Assembly (NCBI GenBank): GCA_944329425.1
Contig: CALVIG010000001.1
Span: forward strand, 185,933-249,932
From: an uncultured Bacilli bacterium
GTDB taxonomy: Bacteria > Bacillota_I > Bacilli_A > RF39 > UBA660
DNA: 64,000 bases
Direction of reading: 5' to 3'
Shown: piece after piece, positions 34,524 to 42,797 of the stretch
Position numbering within the stretch: position 1 is the first letter of the stretch
Layout of the letters: each line of letters opens with the position of its first letter
Program-made: the position numbers and the translations under genes
The notes under the pieces: model-generated
What the model saw: the letters and a program-made list of their open reading frames with translations, nothing else
Databases searched by the model: none
What the model was told of the DNA's origin: nothing

Positions 34524-35241
34524 CGATGTTCTCACAAATCAAGTTATCACAGTAGCGTTTCCCTTTCGTATAATCCGCTTTGTTTCTAACCGTCCAGCCT
34601 AAAACAAGCTTACTTTTTCTTTTGTTTTGGACGTAAGAGCTTGGAAGTGCGTTTATGTCATAAGAAATGAAATCAGTTCTTAAAATAATGTCCATTAACA
34701 AGGTTTTTCCAATCCACTTTCTTAAGTTACTTATGTTTCGTTTATTAAAATCACTAGATAATAACCCTACGACGTATTTCTTTTTATGTTTTCTAAACCA
34801 GTTTATTGAAAAAAAGTTAAAACTTTGAATTGCAAAAGAACCATTATAATCATCTAATAGTTTGGATAATTCCCGTTCTAAATTACCATTAAAATTAATT
34901 GTTTTAGTCTCTATTAGCAATCCTACCTTACCATTTACTAAGTTAAGTACGCTAGATAAAAGGGGAATTTTATGCTTGGTATTAAACAAGTTATACTTTA
35001 ATAGTTCATCATAAGTGCAGCTTTCTATTACCTTATTAACACCACAAGCCCTTTTTAAATTATAATCATGAAATACCACTATTTTGTTATCACGGGTTAA
35101 ATGAACGTCTAATTCTATTACGTAGTTATTTCTAATCGCCCTTTTAAAAGCTGCTAAAGAGTTTTCGGGAATTCCTTCCTTTAGGTTATGAAACCCTCGG
35201 TGCGCAATTAGGTTACCTTTTAAAAAATCTAAGTTTTTCAT
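34510..35241 (-). CDS. Glycerophosphodiester phosphodiesterase
   Basis: 243 aa. The GDPD core is clear: LIAHRGFHNLKEGIPENSLAAF (HRG and EN) at residue 12, IELDVHLTRDNKIVVFHDYNL (ExD and the second His) near 40, then a TIM-barrel with LLIETK near 105. It hydrolyses glycerophosphodiesters to glycerol-3-phosphate and an alcohol. It lacks a signal peptide, so it is cytoplasmic. It lies 13 bases after the ArsC-like gene. Confidence 0.93.
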   Translation of the reverse strand: MKNLDFLKGNLIAHRGFHNLKEGIPENSLAAFKRAIRNNYVIELDVHLTRDNKIVVFHDYNLKRACGVNKVIESCTYDELLKYNLFNTKHKIPLLSSVLNLVNGKVGLLIETKTINFNGNLERELSKLLDDYNGSFAIQSFNFFSINWFRKHKKKYVVGLLSSDFNKRNISNLRKWIGKTLLMDIILRTDFISYDINALPSSYVQNKRKSKLVLGWTVRNKADYTKGKRYCDNLICENIEKLE

Positions 35242-35254
35242 GTTATCACCATTA

Positions 35255-35608
35255 TTATTTTATTAAATCATCCCATTCTTTTTGATTAAAACCTACCAAA
35301 ACCTTATCTTTTAAAACGAGTATTGGCCTTTTTACGAGCATCCCGTTAGTTGATAAAACGCTTAGTTTTTCTTCGTAGCTCATTAAAGGTAACTTGTCTT
35401 TTAATTTTAGTTCTTTATAAACTAACCCACTGGTATTAAAAAACGCTTTTACGTCCTTACTAGATAATTTAATAAATTTATCTAGTTCTTCTTTAGATGG
35501 ATTATCTTCTTTAATATCCCTTTTTATAAAATCAATTTTATTATCCGTTAAAAACTTCTGTGCTTTCTTGCAAGTAGAACACTTTTCATAACAAATAAAC
35601 GTATTCAT
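35255..35608 (-). CDS. ArsC/Spx-family thioredoxin-fold protein
   Basis: 117 aa. The N-terminal CxxC (CYEKCSTCKKAQKFL, Cys at about 11 and 14) and C-terminal LVKRPILVLKDKVLVGF with the conserved RP pair fit the ArsC/YffB/Spx family. Reductase or transcriptional regulator (Spx) roles are both possible; the RNA polymerase-binding Gly of Spx cannot be judged here. It overlaps the upstream pseudouridine synthase stop by one base (TAATG). Confidence 0.85.
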   Translation of the reverse strand: MNTFICYEKCSTCKKAQKFLTDNKIDFIKRDIKEDNPSKEELDKFIKLSSKDVKAFFNTSGLVYKELKLKDKLPLMSYEEKLSVLSTNGMLVKRPILVLKDKVLVGFNQKEWDDLIK

Positions 35609-36279
35609 TATTTTACCTCCTTAAACATGTCTTCAAATAACTTTGGTGTTTTACTTATAAACTCCATTTTCTTTTTACTTTTTGGATTAATTATAACTAG
35701 TTTATAAGCATGAAGCATTAACCGGTTAGTAAAGCTTCGTTTATTACCATATTTTTTATCACCCACTATCGGATGGTTAATGTCCTTCATGTGAACCCTT
35801 ATTTGGTTTTTTCTTCCGGTTTTAATTTCAATATCTAACAGAGAATAACGTTTATTTTCTTTTATAACCGAGTAATTAGTTATGGCAAGTTTCCCGTTTT
35901 TTTTATCATTACTTGAATACACCAAAAGTGTTTTGGTTTCTTTAAGGTATGATGTTACCTTTCCTTTTTTTGTTTCTAAAACACCGTTTACAACCGCTAT
36001 ATAGCATCTTTCTTTAACCAAGTTATCCCAGTTATTTTGGTATAAGTACTTGGTTTCTTTATCCTTAGCAAACATAACGATACCAGAAGTATCCTTATCA
36101 AGTCTGTGGATTATAAATACCTTAGCTTTAGGATTACTTTTCTTTAAATAACTTGAAACTTCATGGTATAACGTTCTTTCTTTTTCGTTCACGCTTGAAA
36201 CCGTTAATAATCCAGATGGTTTATTAACCACTATTATCTTTTTATCTTCATATATTATGTCTAGTTTTTTCTTTTTCAT
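35608..36279 (-). CDS. RluA-family pseudouridine synthase (second copy)
   Basis: 223 aa from the ATG at 36279 (MKKKKLDIIYEDKKII), chosen by AAGGTGAG upstream; the extra 13 codons of the longer frame would run through the promoter. Catalytic HRLDKDTSGIVMFAKDKET near residue 68, then GRKNQIRVHMKDINHPIVGD. It is paralogous to the 30295-30972 product. An extended -10 (TGGTATAAT, about 36298-36303) lies upstream. Confidence 0.92.
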   Translation of the reverse strand: MKKKKLDIIYEDKKIIVVNKPSGLLTVSSVNEKERTLYHEVSSYLKKSNPKAKVFIIHRLDKDTSGIVMFAKDKETKYLYQNNWDNLVKERCYIAVVNGVLETKKGKVTSYLKETKTLLVYSSNDKKNGKLAITNYSVIKENKRYSLLDIEIKTGRKNQIRVHMKDINHPIVGDKKYGNKRSFTNRLMLHAYKLVIINPKSKKKMEFISKTPKLFEDMFKEVK

Positions 36280-36308
36280 ATAACTCACCTTGATAATTAT
36301 ACCATAAT

Positions 36309-36334
36309 AAAAAAGCACTTAAAATAGTGCTTTT
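36309..36334 (-). terminator. Terminator after rubrerythrin
   Basis: Minus-strand stem AAGCACT / AGTGCTT, loop ATTTTA, six T. Confidence 0.85.
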
Positions 36335-36338
36335 CTTA

Positions 36339-36878
36339 TTAGTAGTTCTTGCTTCTTAATTCGAAGTAGCTTTGTGGATGAGAACATACTGGACATACTT
36401 TAGGAGCTTCTTCTCCTTCGTAAACGTATCCGCAGTTACGGCAAATCCATACGGTTTTTTCTCCTTTTTTAAATACCATGTCATCGTTTACGTTACCAAG
36501 TAAAGTCATGTATCTTTCTTCGTGTTCTTTTTCTATTTTTGCAACTTCTTCAAACAAGAATGCTATGTGGTCAAACCCTTCTTCTTTAGCTTCCTTAGCA
36601 AAAGTAGCGTACATGTCGGTCCATTCATAGTTTTCACCTTCTGCTGCTGCTTTTAAGTTATCTTTAGTAGTTCCTACTTCACCACCATTAAGTAGCTTAA
36701 ACCAAATCTTAGCATGCTCTTTTTCGTTATTTGCTGTATCAGTAAATATTTGAGCGATTTGTTCATAACCTTCCTTTTTTGCTTTACTAGCGAAATAAGT
36801 ATACTTATTTCTAGCTTGGCTTTCTCCTGCAAAGGCAGTCATTAAGTTTGCTTCTGTTTTTGATCCTTTTAGTTCCAT
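36339..36878 (-). CDS. Rubrerythrin
   Basis: 179 aa. The N-terminal ferritin-like four-helix domain has diiron ligands in [40 protein letters not shown]. The C-terminal rubredoxin-like domain has CRNCGY and [11 protein letters not shown]. It reduces hydrogen peroxide in anaerobes. It lies two bases after a PerR-type regulator gene, the usual peroxide-defence pairing, and indicates an anaerobic or microaerophilic life style. Confidence 0.96.
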   Translation of the reverse strand: MELKGSKTEANLMTAFAGESQARNKYTYFASKAKKEGYEQIAQIFTDTANNEKEHAKIWFKLLNGGEVGTTKDNLKAAAEGENYEWTDMYATFAKEAKEEGFDHIAFLFEEVAKIEKEHEERYMTLLGNVNDDMVFKKGEKTVWICRNCGYVYEGEEAPKVCPVCSHPQSYFELRSKNY

Positions 36879-36880
36879 TG

Positions 36881-37267
36881 TTATTCCTCCTTCTTATTAA
36901 TGCAACTTTTACATATTCCATTTATATTAAAATTACAATCAGTAATTTTAAAACCTGTTTGTCGTTCTAAATTTTCTAACTCTTTTTCATCTAATTTTAA
37001 GTTTATGTCCACAACCTTACCACATTTTACACAGTAAATATGGTTATGACTCATAACGCTTTTATCAAAAACATCATTACCATTTTTTAATTTTATTTTC
37101 TTTATAAAACCATTTTTTTCTAAATCATTAAGGTTTCGGTAAACGGTTCCCAAACTAATGTTAGGTATTGTTTTTTTAACCATTTCATAAACCCCGTTTG
37201 CGTCTAAGTGATCTTGTGACGCTTTAATGGTTTTCAATATTTCTTCCCTTTGTTTAGAATACCTCAT
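36881..37267 (-). CDS. perR: Fur-family peroxide regulator (PerR-like)
   Basis: 128 aa. Winged-helix DNA-binding domain ([19 protein letters not shown] near residue 37) and a metal site with [14 protein letters not shown] and the C-terminal CKSC pair, giving the structural Zn four-Cys set. PerR rather than Fur is inferred from the rubrerythrin partner and the operator. It is preceded by a consensus promoter and a perfect 23-base palindrome just downstream of the -10, so it should repress itself and rubrerythrin until oxidised. Confidence 0.9.
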   Translation of the reverse strand: MRYSKQREEILKTIKASQDHLDANGVYEMVKKTIPNISLGTVYRNLNDLEKNGFIKKIKLKNGNDVFDKSVMSHNHIYCVKCGKVVDINLKLDEKELENLERQTGFKITDCNFNINGICKSCINKKEE

Positions 37268-37277
37268 GATTAACTCC

Positions 37278-37300
37278 TAAATAGTAATGATTACTATTTA
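37278..37300 (-). promoter_or_regulatory. PerR/Fur-type operator, perfect palindrome
   Basis: Palindrome with half sites TAAATAGTAAT / ATTACTATTTA around one central base; the inner part is a 7-1-7 site TAGTAAT-n-ATTACTA. It lies between the -10 and the ribosome binding site of perR. Confidence 0.85.
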
Positions 37301-37329
37301 ATTATAGTTTATAAACAATTTTAAGTCAA
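37301..37329 (-). promoter_or_regulatory. Promoter of perR-rubrerythrin
   Basis: Minus-strand -35 TTGACT (37324-37329), 17-base spacer, -10 TATAAT (37301-37306), abutting the palindromic operator. Confidence 0.85.
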
Positions 37330-37330
37330 G

Positions 37331-38449
37331 TTATTTTGCTTTCTTTTTTTCGATTCTTTCGTTTACGTACTCCCTAAATAGCGCATAAATGATTGATGAT
37401 AATGGGATGCTTATTATTACTCCGATAAAGCCGAAAACGCTTCCACCAATTAAGGCTGCAAGTAAAGCCAATAAAGCTGGCAAGCCAACTGATTTACCCA
37501 CTATTTTAGGATAAGTAAAGTTTTCATCTAGTTGTTGTAACGCGAAGAATATTATAACGTACCATAATGACATGATTGGGTTTGTTACCGCGATCAATAA
37601 AACACCAACCGCAAGGGCGATAAACGCTCCTATGTATGGTATTAACGCCGTTATCGCAAATAAAACGGCAATTATAAGAGCATAAGGTATGTGCAATAAG
37701 CTCATTATGATAAATAATAACGTTGCTATAAGTATCGCGTCTAAACACTGACCGGTTATAAAGTTAGTAAAGGTGGTGTTACTTAGCTTAACTACCTTTA
37801 TTACGTTATTTCTTACGTCATCACTTACGAACGCGGTCATTAGTTTATTACACTGTCTTGCTAGGTTTTCTTTGTCTAATAAAATGTATATTGATAGAAT
37901 AAAACCAATGAAGAAAATAATTATTCTTGATATTAAGCTTGATAAGAATCCTATTATAACGGTAACGAAACTTCCCGCTGAATTAATTGAAGTTTCAATA
38001 AGACTCTTGGTATCTATCTCTTTAATATATTGTTCTAAACTTGGATATAAATCACTTAATTTATTTGCTATATCATTAACCCAAGTAAAATCTTTAGGTA
38101 TTGTTTGCCCTACCATGTTTATGGCGCTTATTAGTTCTGGTATAACCAAGAACAAAATAAGACCAATTACTCCAAAAATAATAACTATAGATAAAACGAG
38201 TGATATTACCCTTATCATTTTTTTATGTTTTCTTTTATCAATGTTAAATACTTTTCTTTCGATTTGTTTCATTGGAACGTTTATTATAAATGCGATTGCA
38301 ATACCAACTATAAGTGGTAAAAATAACTTAATTATAAAAGAAATAAAATCAATGAATATTTTATAGTTAAATACCGCCCATAAAACTATTCCTGAAAATA
38401 TAATTAAGCGAACTATTTGTCTTTCCGTTTTTTTATTAATGTTCATCAT
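37331..38449 (-). CDS. AI-2E family transporter (PerM/YtvI-like permease)
   Basis: 372 aa with about seven or eight membrane segments. A long N-terminal hydrophobic pair is followed by a soluble stretch (TIPKDFTWVNDIANKLSDLY), then the conserved C-terminal segments LLHIPYALIIAVLFAITALIP, GAFIALAVGVLL and YPKIVGKSVGLPALLALLAAL. The family exports small molecules or ions; AI-2 itself is only one reported substrate. It starts behind AGGTG. Confidence 0.88.
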   Translation of the reverse strand: MMNINKKTERQIVRLIIFSGIVLWAVFNYKIFIDFISFIIKLFLPLIVGIAIAFIINVPMKQIERKVFNIDKRKHKKMIRVISLVLSIVIIFGVIGLILFLVIPELISAINMVGQTIPKDFTWVNDIANKLSDLYPSLEQYIKEIDTKSLIETSINSAGSFVTVIIGFLSSLISRIIIFFIGFILSIYILLDKENLARQCNKLMTAFVSDDVRNNVIKVVKLSNTTFTNFITGQCLDAILIATLLFIIMSLLHIPYALIIAVLFAITALIPYIGAFIALAVGVLLIAVTNPIMSLWYVIIFFALQQLDENFTYPKIVGKSVGLPALLALLAALIGGSVFGFIGVIISIPLSSIIYALFREYVNERIEKKKAK

Positions 38450-38469
38450 AACACCTACTTCCTATATTA

Positions 38470-39408
38470 TTATAACATGTTTTTCTTTTTTAATATAAGT
38501 GCAATTATAATTGATAAAACAAAAGAGAAAATAATTATTAACCCAAAGCTAACTGGTGACGTTCCCATGTCTCCTAAAGGAACGTTCATCCCGATAAAAG
38601 ATGCTACCATGGTAGGTATTGAAAACACGATTGTAATACCTGCTAAAAACTTCATAACATCGTTTAAATTGTTTGAAATAATCGTTGCGTAAGTATCGGT
38701 CATACTTGTTAAAATTTCTCTATATATGTTAGACATTTCTATGGCTTGTTTGTTTTCTATCATTGCATCTTCCATTAAATCATTATCATCTTCGTATAAC
38801 GCTACTACGTTCCCTTTTGAAAGTTTTTCTAAAACAACGTCGTTTGATTTTAATGACGTTGAAAAGTAAACCAAGGTCTTTTCTACGTTTAATAAATCAA
38901 TTAGTTCCTTATTATTGGTAGATTTGTATAATATTTTTTCTTTTTTGTTCATGTAATCATTTATTGACATAAGTTCTTTTTGGTAAGCGCTTGATACCTT
39001 AAGTAGTATTTGAATTAAGAACTTGGTTTTCTTACTAGCATCAAAGTCCTTAACTTTATTTTCCTTAAAATCATCCAAAATAAGTTGTTGTTTTAACGAT
39101 ACCGTTATGATGTAGCCATCATTATTTATTATTATACCTAACGGTTCGGTATTATACTTATGTTTGTACCTGGTATCAGTAACGTATGGAGTATCAACCA
39201 CGATTAGCGTTGCGTTATTACCTACTTCGATACGTGGAAGTTCTTCGGTATCCATAAGTTTAACGATTAAATCCTCATCGGTCCTCGTTTCTTTTGACAC
39301 CTTTTTTATTTCTTCAATCGTTGGGTTCGTAAGGTTTATCCAGCATTCTTTTTTTAGCTCGTTTACTTCGTTTACACCATTATTATCAGTAGTATATATG
39401 TTAATCAT
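38470..39408 (-). CDS. corA: CorA-family magnesium transporter
   Basis: About 312 aa, normal length. A large N-terminal cytoplasmic domain, a long helix (residues 150-240), then two C-terminal membrane helices with the signature GMNVPLG in the loop (IGMNVPLGDM near 275). It forms a pentameric divalent-cation channel. The ATG at 39408 has AAAGGAG eight bases upstream, better than the GTG at 39417. It follows the phosphatase gene closely. Confidence 0.93.
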   Translation of the reverse strand: MINIYTTDNNGVNEVNELKKECWINLTNPTIEEIKKVSKETRTDEDLIVKLMDTEELPRIEVGNNATLIVVDTPYVTDTRYKHKYNTEPLGIIINNDGYIITVSLKQQLILDDFKENKVKDFDASKKTKFLIQILLKVSSAYQKELMSINDYMNKKEKILYKSTNNKELIDLLNVEKTLVYFSTSLKSNDVVLEKLSKGNVVALYEDDNDLMEDAMIENKQAIEMSNIYREILTSMTDTYATIISNNLNDVMKFLAGITIVFSIPTMVASFIGMNVPLGDMGTSPVSFGLIIIFSFVLSIIIALILKKKNML

Positions 39409-39426
39409 TACCACCACTCCTTTATT

Positions 39427-39957
39427 TTATATTTTATATTGGTAAACTTCACCGTTTTTTGGTTTAAACTCTAAAAAATTAGTGTTTTCATCATAACCTT
39501 TGATGTTATAATTAATTGCTCTTATCGTAGCTGCGTGAGACACTATTAAAACGTTTTCATAATTTTTCATTTTTAATTCATCAATAAATTCTTTAGTACG
39601 TTTTAATAAATCTTTAACTGGTTCAACATCGTTATAACCACTATTTTCTTTGTAATCCCAGTAATTATGCTTTGAATATAAAGCATGGTTTTTTCCCTCA
39701 AAATCTCCCATATCTCTTTCTAAAAGTAAATCTGAGGTAATTATGTTACACTTACCATTAGTAATTATCTTAGCGGTTTGTAAAGTTCTTTTCAAAGGAG
39801 AAGAAATACAAACATCAAACGTTACGTTCTTTAGTTTATCCTTAGCTTCCATCGCTTGTGTTATACCTTTTTCGTTAATGGGAACGTTACTTTTTCCTTG
39901 GGTTAAACCCTTATCATTCCAATCCGTTCGCCCATGTCTAACCACGTATACTTTCAT
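39427..39957 (-). CDS. Histidine phosphatase family protein
   Basis: 176 aa. The phospho-His motif VRHGRTDWNDKG is at the N-terminus, CISSPLKRTLQTA follows, then LLERDMGDFEGK, and the second His in VLIVSHAATIRAINYN near residue 142. This is a cofactor-independent phosphatase of the phosphoglycerate mutase-like superfamily; substrate unknown. It overlaps the adenosine deaminase gene by about 20 bases. Confidence 0.92.
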   Translation of the reverse strand: MKVYVVRHGRTDWNDKGLTQGKSNVPINEKGITQAMEAKDKLKNVTFDVCISSPLKRTLQTAKIITNGKCNIITSDLLLERDMGDFEGKNHALYSKHNYWDYKENSGYNDVEPVKDLLKRTKEFIDELKMKNYENVLIVSHAATIRAINYNIKGYDENTNFLEFKPKNGEVYQYKI

Positions 39958-40909
39958 CATAAGACTCCCTTATTATTTTTACGTATTTTTCTTTTTCTTC
40001 TTCACTTATAAAACTTGCGTTTACCGCGTTTATGTTAAACCTTAAGAAATCCGCATCCGTAAAATTAAAGTACTTTCTTAACCTAACGTATTCTTTAGAT
40101 AACGTTAGGTTTGATACCGTGTTATTATCCGTGTTTATGGTTACCAAGACGTTTTTATCATATAGCTTTTTTACCGGATGTTCTTTATAAGAGCTAACAG
40201 CTTTGGTCTGAACGTTACTGGTTGGACATACTTCTAAGGTAACGTTATTATCAATTACTTTCTTTAACACCGCTTCATCTTCTAAAGCCCTAATGCCATG
40301 ACCAATTCTTTTAGCACCGAAATTAATAGCATCTAAAACGCTTTTAGCACCATCCGCTTCACCCGCGTGAATGGTAAATGGTATGTTTTCATTCTTTGCA
40401 ATATCAAACAAAGCTTTATAATCCTTGGTTTTATAGTTTCTTTCATCACCCGCTAAATCTAAAGCTACAACGCCTTTATCTAAATACCTTTTGCAAAGGT
40501 AAATAACCTCCTTATTCTTATCAAAGGAGTCTTCTCTCATCATGCATAAAATAACGTTTATTTTTATCCCGCTAACGGCTTTAAACCCTTCTAAAACAGC
40601 GTCAACAACCTCATCTAAACTTAAGCCCTTTAAAACGTGCTTTTGCGGCGCAAAACGCACCTCAGCATAAATAACGTCATCAAGCTTTAAGTCTTGGGCA
40701 AGCTCACTTGCGATTCTTTTTAAGTTTTCTTTTGTTTGCATAACTTTTATCGGTAAATCAAACTTGGTTAAGTAACTAGCTAAATCAGGGTTAACATCTT
40801 TAACAACCATGTTATCTAATGCGTAGTTAACGTCTAAGTTTAATAGTTCACTTACCGTACTTACCCTTACGCTTCCATCTAAATGAACGTGAAGTTCTAC
40901 TTTTTTCAT
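39938..40909 (-). CDS. add: Adenosine deaminase
   Basis: 323 aa from the ATG at 40909 (MKKVELHVHLDGSVR), with GAGGATAGTGG upstream; the longer frame would start inside a likely -10. It deaminates adenosine to inosine. Metal and active-site motifs: HVHLDGS, TIHAGEADGA near 195, RIGHGIRALED near 215, and TINTDNNTVSN near 265. The last motif has Asp-Asn in place of the Asp-Asp of E. coli Add, a variant I recall from other Bacillota enzymes. Confidence 0.93.
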   Translation of the reverse strand: MKKVELHVHLDGSVRVSTVSELLNLDVNYALDNMVVKDVNPDLASYLTKFDLPIKVMQTKENLKRIASELAQDLKLDDVIYAEVRFAPQKHVLKGLSLDEVVDAVLEGFKAVSGIKINVILCMMREDSFDKNKEVIYLCKRYLDKGVVALDLAGDERNYKTKDYKALFDIAKNENIPFTIHAGEADGAKSVLDAINFGAKRIGHGIRALEDEAVLKKVIDNNVTLEVCPTSNVQTKAVSSYKEHPVKKLYDKNVLVTINTDNNTVSNLTLSKEYVRLRKYFNFTDADFLRFNINAVNASFISEEEKEKYVKIIRESYDESIRG

Positions 40910-40965
40910 ATAACCACTATCCTCATAAACATTATAACCCAAACATAGGTATTTTCATACAAAAT

Positions 40966-40990
40966 AAAAAAAGGTAGTGTAAACTACCTT
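40966..40990 (-). terminator. Terminator after the ABC exporter genes
   Basis: Minus-strand stem AAGGTAGT / ACTACCTT, loop TTAC, then seven T; overlaps the stop at 40989. Confidence 0.88.
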
Positions 40991-42797
40991 ATTTTCTAAA
41001 CTGAGAATTATAAAGTTCTGCATAAAAACCATTTTGCTTCATAAGTTCTTCGTGGTTACCTTGTTCAATTATGTTACCTTCGTTCATAACAAGAATCAAA
41101 TCAGCGTTTTTAATGGTAGATAACCTGTGAGCGATGATGAACGAAGTTCTTCCCTCGGTTAACTTATCCATCGCTTTTTGTACCAACTCTTCGGTTCTTG
41201 TATCAACTGAAGATGTTGCCTCATCTAAAATTAAGAACGGAGCGTTTTTTATCATACCACGGGCGATCGTTAACAACTGCTTTTGCCCAGCAGATACCGA
41301 TTCATTATCACTTATCTTATAATCTAAACCACCCGAAAGAGACTTAACGAAGTGATCAACACCAACGGTTTTTAAGGCGTCCATTATTTCTTCGTCAGAA
41401 ACATCCGCTTTGTTATATTTAATGTTTTCTCTTATCGTACCGTTAAATAACCAAGTATCTTGTAATACCATGATAAATAAATCATGAATGTTTTCCCTGG
41501 TTAAATCTTTAACGGAAGTTCCATCTATTAATATGTCACCATCAGTTATGTTATAAAACTTCATAAGAAGGTTAACCATCGTTGTCTTACCTGCGCCAGT
41601 AGGGCCTACTATCGCTATTTTTTCACCCGGTTTTACCTTACAATTAAAATCCTTAATGATCGTTTTAGAAGAATCATAACCAAACTTAACGTGCTTAAAC
41701 TCAATGTTACCCTTTAACTTTTTAGGATCTAACTTTTTGGTTAACTTTGATTCATCTTCCATTTCCTCTTCTTCAATGAACTCAAATACCCTTTCTGATG
41801 CTGCAGCGGTTGACTGTAATGACGTCATACCTTGAGCAATTTGTGATAAAGGAGAAGTAAATAATCTTACGTAGATTATAAACGCAACGATAACACCAAA
41901 TGATATGTATCCTTTCATCGTAAGAATAGCACCAACAACGCATACGCAAACGTAACCAAAGTTACCAATAAATTGCATTATTGGTTGCATTAACCCTGAT
42001 AAGAACTGACTCATTCTATCACAAGTAAACACGTTTTTATTTAACTTATCGAAAGTGTTACTTGCATCTTTGTTTCCGTTATAGGCTTTAACTACGTTAT
42101 GAGAAGAATATATTTCTTCGATGTGTCCGTTTAAGTTACCTAACTCTACTTGTCTTCTGTCAAAATATTTTTGTGATTTTCCAAGAATTAAGAACATGAA
42201 TGAAAAACCTATTAAAGAAGATAATATCGCGGTAATGGCTAAAATCCAGTTGGTTACGAACATCATTATGATTGAACCTATGAAAAGAGCAATTGCCGCA
42301 ACCAAGGTTCCTAAAGACTGGTGCATTGATTGGTTTATCGTATCAACGTCGTTAGTAACCCTTGATAAAATATCACCATAACTATGGGTATCAAAGTATT
42401 TAAGTGGTAATTTATTTATCTTTACCGATATTTTATCCCTTAAGTCCTTTGCAAAGTTATTTGATACCGTAACCATAATAAAGTTTTGAATGTAGTTAAA
42501 AGTTGCGCTAAATAAATATATTATAAGTAAGAAAAGGGCAATTGACTTAACCTTACCAAAATCTATTCCGGTTACGATTCCATCAGTTATTACGTCGGTT
42601 AAATCACTTAAATGATTTGGACCAATAATCGATAATACCGATGATAAAGCCGCTAAAACAAAAGCAACTATGATGATAGGTAAATACTTATCCAAGTACT
42701 TAACCATGCTTTTAACTGCTTTTTTTAAATCCTTTGGTTTTTCACTTGGGCCAGGTCCTGGTCCCATACGACGAGGTCTTGCTTTTTCGTTATGCAT
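40989..42797 (-). CDS. ABC exporter half-transporter, canonical ATPase (second subunit)
   Basis: 602 aa from the ATG at 42797 (MHNEKARPRRMGPGPGP), selected by GGAGG nine bases upstream. Six membrane helices occupy about residues 40-330; the nucleotide-binding domain has Walker A VGPTGAGKTTM, signature VSAGQKQLL, Walker B FLILDEATSSVD with a catalytic Glu. It overlaps the partner gene by eight bases. The pair forms a heterodimeric multidrug or lipid exporter, with this subunit carrying the competent catalytic site. MarR control is likely. Confidence 0.93.
   Translation of the reverse strand: MHNEKARPRRMGPGPGPSEKPKDLKKAVKSMVKYLDKYLPIIIVAFVLAALSSVLSIIGPNHLSDLTDVITDGIVTGIDFGKVKSIALFLLIIYLFSATFNYIQNFIMVTVSNNFAKDLRDKISVKINKLPLKYFDTHSYGDILSRVTNDVDTINQSMHQSLGTLVAAIALFIGSIIMMFVTNWILAITAILSSLIGFSFMFLILGKSQKYFDRRQVELGNLNGHIEEIYSSHNVVKAYNGNKDASNTFDKLNKNVFTCDRMSQFLSGLMQPIMQFIGNFGYVCVCVVGAILTMKGYISFGVIVAFIIYVRLFTSPLSQIAQGMTSLQSTAAASERVFEFIEEEEMEDESKLTKKLDPKKLKGNIEFKHVKFGYDSSKTIIKDFNCKVKPGEKIAIVGPTGAGKTTMVNLLMKFYNITDGDILIDGTSVKDLTRENIHDLFIMVLQDTWLFNGTIRENIKYNKADVSDEEIMDALKTVGVDHFVKSLSGGLDYKISDNESVSAGQKQLLTIARGMIKNAPFLILDEATSSVDTRTEELVQKAMDKLTEGRTSFIIAHRLSTIKNADLILVMNEGNIIEQGNHEELMKQNGFYAELYNSQFRK

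Noticed and set aside
37773..38366. 197-codon plus-strand reading frame
   Set aside because: It is the antisense shadow of the AI-2E family permease, with no ribosome site and no domain.
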